A DNA stretch of 6,944 nt from Colwellia_A sp047621305 (GTDB lineage Bacteria > Pseudomonadota > Gammaproteobacteria > Enterobacterales > Alteromonadaceae), in assembly GCA_047621305.1 (NCBI GenBank), contig JBLHNB010000190.1, forward strand, positions 1 through 6,944. Reading direction: 5' to 3'. The notes below the pieces were generated by a model. It saw only the letters and a program-made list of their open reading frames with translations, had not been told where the DNA came from and did no database searches. A program made the translations under genes and the position numbers. Positions within the stretch are counted from its first letter, which is position 1; every line of letters starts with the position of its first letter. Below are positions 1 through 6,828 of the stretch, piece after piece.

Positions 1-934
1 AATTTAAAAAGGTGATTGTTCAAGATGGAAGCTCATTTGCTATTCATGATAGTTTGAAAGAAGAATTTAAAGGAAGATTCACTAAAATCAGCCCCGCAGC
101 TGTCGAGTTACATGTCACATGGGACATTTTACACAGCACGCCAGAGGCTATTCAATTAGCCCCCGATCATGAGAGTGAGTATAACTTCCTCCCAATGGCC
201 TCAGCCTAACAGGTTGTTTATTTATGGGAGATAGAGGGTATTTCCGATTATCTTACCTTGATGGTATTAATGAGCATGGTGGTAGTTTTTTATCTCAGGC
301 AAAAACAACGTTCAACCCTATAGTAGACGCAGGATACAATACTTCAGGGAAGCCATTGAAGCGCTTCAAAAATAAAAAACTGAAACACCTGAAAAAGTAT
401 ATTAAGCGCAGTGTTATTGTCGATATGGACGTAAGCCGAGAGGACAAGCACTATCGACTAATCGCCAGTTGGCCGTCAGATAAAGAGCAACCGACATACT
501 GGATAACGAACATAAAGCGAGAACAATTTAGTGCAGTCGACATTACCAAGTTATATCGACTGCGATGGCAAATTGAACTGCTCTTTAAAGAATGGAAGTC
601 ATGGAATAACCTGAGAAAATTTAATACGGGCAAAAAAGAAATAATGGAAGGGTTGATCTGGAGCAGTTTGTTGTCATTACTCCTTAAACGCAGTATCGCT
701 TTTAGCGTCAGCTTATTAGAAAAAGTAGAGATATCATCGTTTATTGTGGCAAAGACTACGCAAGGTTGGTTTTATCAATTTATGGAAGCTATCTTGGCTC
801 AGGATGCAGAGTTAATAAAATCGTACTGGAAAAAAACAATAAAATACCTAGGGAAGTACGCTAAAAGAGCAAGTCCAGAACGAGATAGAAAAACAGGCAG
901 GTCACAGTACTGTATTGGGCCTGTTATCTCTTAA
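1..934 (+). pseudogene. IS4-family transposase, frameshifted, 5' part outside window
   Basis: This is a DDE transposase gene of the IS4 family, now in two frames. The first piece is open from the left edge to a TAA at 207-209 and carries the first catalytic Asp (codon 24-26, in VQDGSS). The second piece is in the -1 frame and runs from about 206 to the stop at 932-934. It carries the second Asp in GDRGYF (codon 230-232) and the IS4 signature Y-x2-R-x3-E-x6-K in YRLRWQIELLFKEWK, with the catalytic Glu codon at 575-577. Shifting frame near 206 gives a continuous reading, LPMASA-LTGCLFMGDRGYF, which is what an intact family member should look like. The two frames overlap only over about 185-209, and I see no A- or T-run slippery heptamer there. 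A one-base loss in a decaying gene is therefore more likely than programmed frameshifting. The ATG at 224 is internal and not a real start. The product is probably inactive. Confidence 0.88.
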
Positions 935-1008
935 TGTCCAACCTATGAATTGATCCTAGATACTCACTAAAAATAAGTTTTGGTGTATTACTAGCGTCTA
1001 CTAGCTAG

Positions 1009-1039
1009 AAAGAGTAAAATGATGCTCTTTTTTATTTTC
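1009..1039 (+). terminator. Rho-independent terminator-like hairpin upstream of miaB
   Basis: AAAGAGTA (1009-1016) pairs with TGCTCTTT (1023-1030), giving 8 pairs including one G-U wobble and a 6-base loop. It is followed at once by a T-rich tract (1031-1037, one A interruption). The stem is A/T-rich, so it is of moderate strength. It lies 75 bases after the transposase stop and 27 bases before the miaB ATG. It could end read-through from the IS or from an older upstream gene, or act as a leader attenuator if the miaB promoter lies upstream of it. Confidence 0.55.
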
Positions 1040-1065
1040 ACGTTTGAAATTTTAGGCAAGTATTA

Positions 1066-2508
1066 ATGAGTAAAAAGCTTTATATCAAAACTTGGGGCTG
1101 CCAAATGAACGAGTATGACTCGCAGAAAATGGCTGAGCTTTTAAATTCCACTCACGGTTTTACCTTGGCAGAAGAAGCTGAAGATGCCGATGTAATCCTA
1201 TTAAATACTTGTTCTATTCGTGAAAAGGCTCAAGAAAAAGTTTTTCACCAACTAGGGCGTTGGAAAAACTTAAAAGAAACAAATCCAGACTTATTGATTG
1301 GTGTCGGTGGTTGTGTAGCTTCTCAAGAAGGCGATGCTATTCGAAAACGCGCGCCTTATGTGGATATGATTTTTGGTCCACAAACCCTGCATCGCTTACC
1401 TGAAATGATCCAACAAGTTAAAGGAGACCGTAATCCAGTTGTTGATGTTAGCTTTCCTGAAATAGAAAAGTTTGACCGTTTACCTGAACCCACTGCTGAT
1501 GGGCCAACCGCATTTGTATCCATCATGGAAGGTTGCAGTAAATATTGTACCTTTTGTGTTGTTCCCTATACTCGAGGCGAAGAAGTTAGTCGTCCGTTAG
1601 ATGATGTTTTATATGAAATAGCACAACTAGCTGAACAAGGTGTTCGTGAAGTTAACCTATTAGGACAAAACGTTAATGCTTATCGTGGTTTAAACCATGA
1701 TGACAGTATCTGTCGATTTTCCGAGTTGGTGCGCTTAGTCGCAACCATTGATGGCATAGATCGCATTCGTTATACCACTTCTCATCCGGTTGAATTTACT
1801 GATGATATTATTGAAGCTTATGCCGATGTGCCTGAACTGGTAAATCATCTACACCTACCCGTTCAAAGTGGTGCAGATCGAATATTAACACAAATGAAAC
1901 GTGGTCATACCGCACTTGAATACAAGTCCCAAATAAGAAAGCTACGTAAAGTACGCCCTGATTTGTGCATGTCTTCTGATTTTATTATCGGCTTTCCTGG
2001 CGAAACTAACGAAGATTTTGAAGCAACGATGAATCTTATTCAAGCGGTTGACTTTGATTTAAGTTTTAGTTTTATCTATAGCGCCCGTCCAGGTACTCCT
2101 GCGGCAGATTTACCTGACGATATCACTGACGAAGTTAAAAAGCAGCGTTTGCATTTACTACAAGACAGAATAAGTCAACAAGCACTACGTATTGCTCGCC
2201 AAATGTTAGGCACAGAGCAGCGTATATTAGTTGAAGGTCCTTCAAAGAAGAACCCAATGGAGTTACGTGGTCGTACTGAAAACAACCGCATTGTTAACTT
2301 TGTTGCACCTCATACAGTTATCGGTCAATTTGTTGATGTAAATATCACCGATGTTTATTCTAATTCTTTGCGTGGCGAATTAGTCAGAGAAGAAAAAGAC
2401 ATGGGCTTACGGATAACATATTCACCAGCAGATATTCTAGCAAATAATCACCATAAAACTTCAAAAAGTGCGATTGATGAGTTGGGTGTCGCTACATTTA
2501 CACCATAA
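1066..2508 (+). CDS. miaB: tRNA-2-methylthio-N6-dimethylallyladenosine synthase MiaB
   Basis: A radical-SAM methylthiotransferase that converts i6A37 to ms2i6A37 in tRNAs reading UNN codons. It is cytosolic and carries two [4Fe-4S] clusters. The 480 residues are close to the E. coli length (474). The N-terminal methylthiotransferase domain has its three cluster cysteines at C12 (WGCQMN), C49 (LNTCSIR) and C83 (GGCVAS). The radical-SAM CxxxCxxC motif is C157, C161 and C164 in EGCSKYCTFCVVPYTRG. A C-terminal TRAM RNA-binding domain lies at roughly 380-445. All key residues are present, and the last 30 or so residues are a variable tail. The ATG at 1066 gives the expected MSKKLYIKTWGCQMN start, with a weak TAGG ribosome site at 1053-1056. 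It is the first gene of the cluster, and a 68-base gap separates it from ybeZ. Confidence 0.97.
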   Translation: MSKKLYIKTWGCQMNEYDSQKMAELLNSTHGFTLAEEAEDADVILLNTCSIREKAQEKVFHQLGRWKNLKETNPDLLIGVGGCVASQEGDAIRKRAPYVDMIFGPQTLHRLPEMIQQVKGDRNPVVDVSFPEIEKFDRLPEPTADGPTAFVSIMEGCSKYCTFCVVPYTRGEEVSRPLDDVLYEIAQLAEQGVREVNLLGQNVNAYRGLNHDDSICRFSELVRLVATIDGIDRIRYTTSHPVEFTDDIIEAYADVPELVNHLHLPVQSGADRILTQMKRGHTALEYKSQIRKLRKVRPDLCMSSDFIIGFPGETNEDFEATMNLIQAVDFDLSFSFIYSARPGTPAADLPDDITDEVKKQRLHLLQDRISQQALRIARQMLGTEQRILVEGPSKKNPMELRGRTENNRIVNFVAPHTVIGQFVDVNITDVYSNSLRGELVREEKDMGLRITYSPADILANNHHKTSKSAIDELGVATFTP

Positions 2509-2565
2509 CTCATCATCTTTAGTTTTATGATAAATAAATGTAAACTTGCAAATTATGGCTTAAAT

Positions 2566-2579
2566 GGATATATAAATTG
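2566..2579 (+). promoter_or_regulatory. ribosome site and TTG start of ybeZ
   Basis: A short GGA (2566-2568) lies 8 bases before TTG 2577-2579. The same frame is closed upstream by TAA at 2541-2543 with no ATG, GTG or other TTG in between. The nearby ATGs at 2555 and 2564 are in another frame that stops at once at 2573. The next in-frame ATG is codon 26, which would remove the conserved LEPIDNN...SLCGP segment. TTG is therefore the only start that keeps the family N-terminus. Confidence 0.7.
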
Positions 2580-3620
2580 AGCAAAAATAAAAATTACACT
2601 TTAGCATTAGAGCCCATAGATAATAATAGACAGGCTAGTCTATGTGGTCCAATGGATGATAATTTAAAAACGATTGAACGACGCTTAGGTGTCGAGATAA
2701 GTTATCGTGGCAACCAATTTAAAGTAGTTGGTCAAGAAACTAATTGCCAAGCTGTGATTAACATACTCAAAGACCTATACATTGAAGCCGCTATGGTCAA
2801 AGGAAAGGCTAATACAGTCACAAGCGAAATGGTCCACTTAGCCATTGTTGGCACTAAAGTACTTGAACAAGAACCCAGTAAAGTCGACGCTAAATTTGAT
2901 AAAATCACCGCAATTAAAACCAAACGTGGCGTTGTAAAGCCGCGTAATGAAAATCAGCAAAGTTATATTCATAATATCCTATCCAATGATATTAGTTATG
3001 GTGTTGGTGTGGCGGGTACGGGTAAAACCTACCTTGCTGTCGCCTGTGCTGTTGAAGCTTTGGAACGGCAAGAAGTTCGTCGTATATTACTGACTCGACC
3101 CGCAGTAGAAGCAGGAGAGAAACTGGGGTTTTTACCGGGTGATTTATCTCAGAAGATTGATCCCTACCTACGCCCATTATACGACGCATTATTTGAAATG
3201 TTAGGTTTTGAGAAAGTAGAAAAACTTATTGAACGTAATGTGATTGAAATAGCACCGCTTGCGTATATGCGTGGTCGAACACTGAATGATGCTTTTATTA
3301 TTCTTGATGAGAGTCAAAATACCACCGTTGAACAAATGAAAATGTTCTTAACCCGTATTGGTTTTAATGCACGTGCTGTGATCACTGGTGATATCACCCA
3401 AGTAGATTTACCGCGCGGACAAAAATCTGGCTTACGCCATGCGATTGAAGTATTGGAAGATGTCCCTGGAATTAGCTTTAATTACTTTCAATCAAAAGAC
3501 GTTGTTCGCCATCCCGTAGTGGCTAGAGTAATCGAAGCTTATGAAGCCTTCGAGCAAAAGACCAATAGTATAAACAATGAAAAAAAATCTATCATTGCCA
3601 ATAATAAAGACCAAACGTAA
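2577..3620 (+). CDS. ybeZ: PhoH-like P-loop ATPase YbeZ
   Basis: A PhoH-family NTPase that works with YbeY in rRNA and ribosome quality control; its precise biochemical role is not settled in the family. The 347 residues match E. coli YbeZ (about 346). The N-terminal part (about 8-115) holds the conserved LEPIDNN and SLCGPMDDN segments and a KH-like RNA-binding region. The PhoH ATPase core (about 120-325) has Walker A GVAGTGKT at 144-151 and Walker B IILDE at 241-245, followed by SQNTT, and the ITGDITQVDLPRG block at 269-281. The last 20 or so residues are a polar N/K-rich tail, probably disordered. Translation begins at TTG, as no in-frame ATG exists upstream. The TAA overlaps the ybeY ATG by one base (TAATG), so the two proteins are likely made in step by re-initiating ribosomes. 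Confidence 0.95.
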   Translation: MSKNKNYTLALEPIDNNRQASLCGPMDDNLKTIERRLGVEISYRGNQFKVVGQETNCQAVINILKDLYIEAAMVKGKANTVTSEMVHLAIVGTKVLEQEPSKVDAKFDKITAIKTKRGVVKPRNENQQSYIHNILSNDISYGVGVAGTGKTYLAVACAVEALERQEVRRILLTRPAVEAGEKLGFLPGDLSQKIDPYLRPLYDALFEMLGFEKVEKLIERNVIEIAPLAYMRGRTLNDAFIILDESQNTTVEQMKMFLTRIGFNARAVITGDITQVDLPRGQKSGLRHAIEVLEDVPGISFNYFQSKDVVRHPVVARVIEAYEAFEQKTNSINNEKKSIIANNKDQT

Positions 3621-4075
3621 TGAGCATAACGCTAGATTTACAAATAGCCTGTAATGCAAATAACTTACCAAGTACAGCACAATTTCAATTATGGGTAGAT
3701 ACCGCTTTATCTCCCTATGAGAAAGACTTTGAACTTACCATACGTTTGACTGACATAGAAGAAAGCCAATCACTAAATCTTCAATATCGACATCAAGATA
3801 AACCAACGAATGTATTGTCTTTTCCCTTTGATGTTCCTGAAGGTATTGAGCTTGACCTGTTAGGTGATTTAGTTATTTGTGCGGAGGTAGTTGCACAAGA
3901 AGCTGTACAACAAAATAAATCTTTACTTGCCCATTGGGCACATATGGTCATCCATGGCTGTTTACATTTACTAGGTTACGATCATATTGATGACGAAGAT
4001 GCAACAGAAATGGAAACCCTTGAAACTAAGCTGCTCAGCACACTTAAAATAGCGAACCCATATCAAGAAATCTAA
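3620..4075 (+). CDS. ybeY: endoribonuclease YbeY, 16S rRNA maturation
   Basis: A single-strand-specific, metal-dependent endoribonuclease (UPF0054) involved in 16S rRNA 3'-end maturation and 70S ribosome quality control. The 151 residues are close to E. coli (155). The family signature H-x3-H-x5-H is intact as HGCLHLLGYDH, giving zinc ligands H112, H116 and H122. The conserved Y56-R57-H58 and NVLSFPF (64-70) blocks precede it, and LGDLVIC (81-87) forms the following strand. R57 corresponds to the catalytically important Arg of the E. coli enzyme. No good ribosome site precedes the ATG, consistent with coupling to the overlapping ybeZ stop. A 92-base gap with a hairpin follows. Confidence 0.96.
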   Translation: MSITLDLQIACNANNLPSTAQFQLWVDTALSPYEKDFELTIRLTDIEESQSLNLQYRHQDKPTNVLSFPFDVPEGIELDLLGDLVICAEVVAQEAVQQNKSLLAHWAHMVIHGCLHLLGYDHIDDEDATEMETLETKLLSTLKIANPYQEI

Positions 4076-4120
4076 AAATATCGTAAATAAATATTAATAA
4101 GCTCTTGAATTTACATTTAA

Positions 4121-4139
4121 TTGGTTACAGACTAACCAA
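4121..4139 (+). other. perfect hairpin in the ybeY-corC gap
   Basis: TTGGTTA (4121-4127) pairs perfectly with TAACCAA (4133-4139) around a 5-base loop, CAGAC. No T-run follows, so it is not a typical intrinsic terminator. It lies 28 bases before the corC ATG and 10 bases before the nearest purine-rich ribosome-site sequence. It might be an mRNA processing or stability stem, an operator, or a decayed repeat end. Function unknown. Confidence 0.5.
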
Positions 4140-4167
4140 CTCATAAAACAGGAAATAAAAAGGCTCT

Positions 4168-5046
4168 ATGAGCGACGATAACCCCCACTCTATTAACGGT
4201 TCTTCAAAAAAGACTATTTGGACTAAAATAATTCAAGTATTTGAAGGAGAGCCGAAAAACAAAGATAAACTGGTTGAGGTATTAAATGATGCTGAAGACC
4301 GTGATTTAATAAAACCAGAAACCAAACAGATGATCGAGGGTGTTCTAGAGGTTTCAGGGATGCATGTTCGCGATATCATGATCCCACGTTCTCAAATGGT
4401 TACGTTAGACATTAACGATCCCCTTGAAAAATCACTACCTATCATTGTTGAATCAGGGCACTCAAGATTTCCGGTAATTAATGAAGATATTGATAATATT
4501 GTAGGGATTTTGTTGGCTAAAGATTTACTTGCCTATGCCTTTAACCAGCAACAAGAAGAATGTACTATTGAAAAAATTATTCGACCTTCAATCAAGGTAC
4601 CTGAAAGTAAAAAATTAGAACCATTACTAAAAGAGTTTCGCTCTAACAGATACCACATGGCCGTTGTTATTGATGAATATGGTGGCGTTTCAGGTGTTGT
4701 TACCATTGAGGATATCCTTGAATTAATCGTTGGTGAAATTGAAGATGAAACGGATGAAGAGATTGAGGAAGATATAAAGTATCTTGCCACTAATGTATAT
4801 CAGGTAAATTCTTTAACTGATCTCGATGATTTTAATGCATTTTTTAATAGTCATTTTAATGAAGATGAAGCCGATACTATCGCGGGGATCGTTTTACAGC
4901 AATTTGGTCACATGCCAAAGAAAGGCGAAAAGATAACGATTAACAATTTTGTATTTAAAGTCACAGCGGCAGATAATCGCCGTATTCAAACATTACGTGT
5001 GACCATTCCAAAAACCCATACCATTAATAATAAACCTACCGATTGA
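4168..5046 (+). CDS. corC: CBS-domain protein CorC/YbeX (magnesium/cobalt homeostasis)
   Basis: A cytosolic CorC/HlyC-type protein linked genetically to CorA-dependent Mg/Co efflux and, in E. coli as YbeX, to ribosome metabolism. The 292 residues equal the E. coli length. After a polar N-terminus, VRDIMIPRSQM (67-77) opens the first CBS repeat (about 70-130, with HSRFPV and LLAKDLL). A second CBS repeat follows (about 135-190), with HMAVVIDEYGGVSGVVTIEDILELIVGEI carrying the family hallmark. An acidic linker at 190-202 (DETDEEIEED) leads to the C-terminal transporter-associated domain (about 207-282). There is no DUF21 membrane domain, which separates it from the CorB/YfjD-like transporters. 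The ATG at 4168 has AAAGG only 4 bases upstream, with AGGA slightly further (4150-4153). lnt follows after 22 bases. Confidence 0.95.
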   Translation: MSDDNPHSINGSSKKTIWTKIIQVFEGEPKNKDKLVEVLNDAEDRDLIKPETKQMIEGVLEVSGMHVRDIMIPRSQMVTLDINDPLEKSLPIIVESGHSRFPVINEDIDNIVGILLAKDLLAYAFNQQQEECTIEKIIRPSIKVPESKKLEPLLKEFRSNRYHMAVVIDEYGGVSGVVTIEDILELIVGEIEDETDEEIEEDIKYLATNVYQVNSLTDLDDFNAFFNSHFNEDEADTIAGIVLQQFGHMPKKGEKITINNFVFKVTAADNRRIQTLRVTIPKTHTINNKPTD

Positions 5047-5068
5047 TGTTAAATAATAAAGTTTAGAC

Positions 5069-6625
5069 ATGTTAAAAAAAATTAAAGATAAGCTTATTAA
5101 CAACCTCAGCAACAAAAAAAATGGGTTCAGCTTTTTTGCTGGACTCAGTTTAGTTTTTGCTTATGCGCCTTTTTCACAGTGGTGGTTGCCTTTTGTTGTT
5201 CTTCCTTTATGGTTATCACAAATCCAAGGACAACCTGTAAAAAGTGCAACTAAACAAGGCGCTATTTTTGCTTTTGGTTGGTTTGCTAGTGGTATTAGTT
5301 GGGTGCATGTTGCCATTGACCAATTTGGTGGTTTACCGCTGATTATTTCCTTGTTATTGATGTTTTTATTGTGTTTATATTTAGCTTTATACTCTGCACT
5401 CGCTTGTTACTTATCCGCAAAACTTTCCATAGATAAAAAATTCAGTTTATGGCTATTTCCGGCTTTTTGGTTATTTAGTGAATATTTGCGTTCCGTACTA
5501 TTGACAGGGTTTCCTTGGTTATCATTAGGTTATAGCCAAATTGATAGTCCGTTAGCCGTTTTTTCTCCAATCATAGGTGAAACAGGTATTACGTTTCTCA
5601 TACTAATAATCAGTATGACACTTGTTAATCTCGTTAAGAAAAACTATTTTAAAACAAACCTCTCCTTATTATTTATGATTGTTTTATCAACACTTTTTCT
5701 GCAAAATACCCACTGGGTAACACCTACTGGGAAAAGAATAAAAACAGCGTTAGTGCAAGCAAATATACAACAGTCATTAAAATGGGCGCCAGATCAAGAA
5801 TGGCCAACCATGCTGAAATATCTTGATTTAAGCCGTATCAACTATGATGCTGAGTTAATTATATGGCCAGAATCAGCCGTTACCGTGCCAGAGCCGTTAG
5901 CGCAAGACTTTTTAGAAATGGCAAATAAATCAGCCGCTTTAAATAATGCCGCTATTATAACGGGGATTCAAAATTATAATTTTGAGTCGAAGAAGTACTT
6001 CAATAGTTTAATTGTATTAGGTAAAAAGCACCGCACTGATACCCAAGGCAGCTATACCTATAATCATGATAACCGCTATTACAAACATCATTTATTACCA
6101 ATCGGTGAGTTTGTTCCTTTTGGTGATTTATTAAGGCCATTAGCACCACTTTTTAATTTACCTATGTCATCTTTTTCACGCGGTGACTACATACAAGACA
6201 ACCTCATTTCGCAAGATTTACATATTTTGCCACTTATTTGTTTTGAAATAGCTTTTCCTAGACAACTTGCTGCTAACTTAACGAATGAAACCGACATACT
6301 ATTAACGGTGAGTAATGATTCATGGTTTGGCGACTCACACGGCCCCCATCAACATTTAGACATGGCAAGAATGCGGGCTTTAGAATTTGGTCGTCCGCTT
6401 CTTCGTTCTACCAATAATGGCATAACCGCAACTATTGACCACCTTGGTAAAGTTACCGCTGTTATTCCTCAGTTTAAAGAGGCGGTACTAAAGGCTGACG
6501 TACAATTAGTACATGGCGTGACCCCTTACTCACAATGGGGACAATTTATTCAGTGGTTATGGCCGCTATTGATTTTTATACCTTATTTTCTTTTTAGAAA
6601 AAGAATAGCTCCTCTTAAACTATAA
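5069..6625 (+). CDS. lnt: apolipoprotein N-acyltransferase Lnt
   Basis: An inner-membrane enzyme that transfers an acyl chain from phospholipid to the N-terminal Cys of apolipoproteins, the last step of lipoprotein maturation before Lol export. The 518 residues compare with 512 in E. coli. The N-terminal half has several hydrophobic membrane segments (about 20-50, 64-82, 88-116, 127-147, 163-189, 198-212). A periplasmic nitrilase domain (about 225-475) follows, and a last membrane helix (about 494-510) ends in a basic tail. The catalytic triad is E268 (WPESA), K339 (NRYYKHHLLP) and C391 (LICFEI). W239 (SLKW) and E347 (GEFVP) match other essential residues. The position after C391 is Phe where E. 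coli has the important Y388. The ribosome site before ATG 5069 is poor, so coupling to corC is likely. Two runs of eight A (5074-5081, 5114-5121) lie in the first 20 codons. Confidence 0.96.
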   Translation: MLKKIKDKLINNLSNKKNGFSFFAGLSLVFAYAPFSQWWLPFVVLPLWLSQIQGQPVKSATKQGAIFAFGWFASGISWVHVAIDQFGGLPLIISLLLMFLLCLYLALYSALACYLSAKLSIDKKFSLWLFPAFWLFSEYLRSVLLTGFPWLSLGYSQIDSPLAVFSPIIGETGITFLILIISMTLVNLVKKNYFKTNLSLLFMIVLSTLFLQNTHWVTPTGKRIKTALVQANIQQSLKWAPDQEWPTMLKYLDLSRINYDAELIIWPESAVTVPEPLAQDFLEMANKSAALNNAAIITGIQNYNFESKKYFNSLIVLGKKHRTDTQGSYTYNHDNRYYKHHLLPIGEFVPFGDLLRPLAPLFNLPMSSFSRGDYIQDNLISQDLHILPLICFEIAFPRQLAANLTNETDILLTVSNDSWFGDSHGPHQHLDMARMRALEFGRPLLRSTNNGITATIDHLGKVTAVIPQFKEAVLKADVQLVHGVTPYSQWGQFIQWLWPLLIFIPYFLFRKRIAPLKL

Positions 6626-6626
6626 C

Positions 6627-6790
6627 TAATACCAACTAAAATAATGAATCGATCATTCTAAGACGGTCTAAATATCCAATATCTGCGTTGCTTTCAATCC
6701 CAATAGCACGCTATTACTCACTCAAGCGCCTTGCTCTTGAACATTTACCCTCGCTTATAATAGATCACTACTTTAATTCAATTGGTATAA
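6627..6790. repeat. MITE-like non-coding repeat with terminal inverted repeats
   Basis: The left end (6627-6654, starting TAATACCAACTAAA) and the reverse complement of the right end (6763-6790, ending AATTGGTATAA) agree at 20 of 28 positions, best at the outer TACCAA/TTGGTA blocks. Inside is a perfect 6-bp hairpin, AATAGC-AC-GCTATT (6702-6715), and no credible reading frame. The GC content is locally higher than in the surrounding spacer. TATAAC stands at both edges (6621-6626 and 6786-6791) and may be a target duplication, although the right copy overlaps the inverted repeat. From memory, similar intergenic repeats are common in Colwellia and relatives; I could not confirm this. It begins one base after the lnt stop codon. 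Confidence 0.65.
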
Positions 6791-6828
6791 CAATCCTTAT
6801 TTTATGACATATACCTGAATCGTCACGG

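Noticed and set aside
451..633. 60-codon minus-strand open frame inside the transposase
   Set aside because: It is a shadow of the transposase reading with no recognisable product.
224..934. Independent gene starting at ATG 224
   Set aside because: The ATG lies just before the conserved DRGY motif in the middle of the transposase, and the missing N-terminal catalytic Asp is in the preceding frame. It is the second half of a broken gene.
2546..2574. Promoter-like pair TTGCAA, 17 bases, TATATA before ybeZ
   Set aside because: Its transcription start would fall at or after the TTG start codon, so it could not serve the full-length gene, and such A/T matches are frequent in this DNA.
4533..4790. 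85-codon minus-strand open frame inside corC
   Set aside because: It is antisense to a well-conserved CBS protein. Its Ser-rich product is just the complement of the Asp/Glu-rich corC codons.
1066..6625. A novel multi-gene system in the central cluster
   Set aside because: All five genes are recognised housekeeping families in their classical gammaproteobacterial order, with catalytic residues present, apart from the Tyr-to-Phe change in Lnt.
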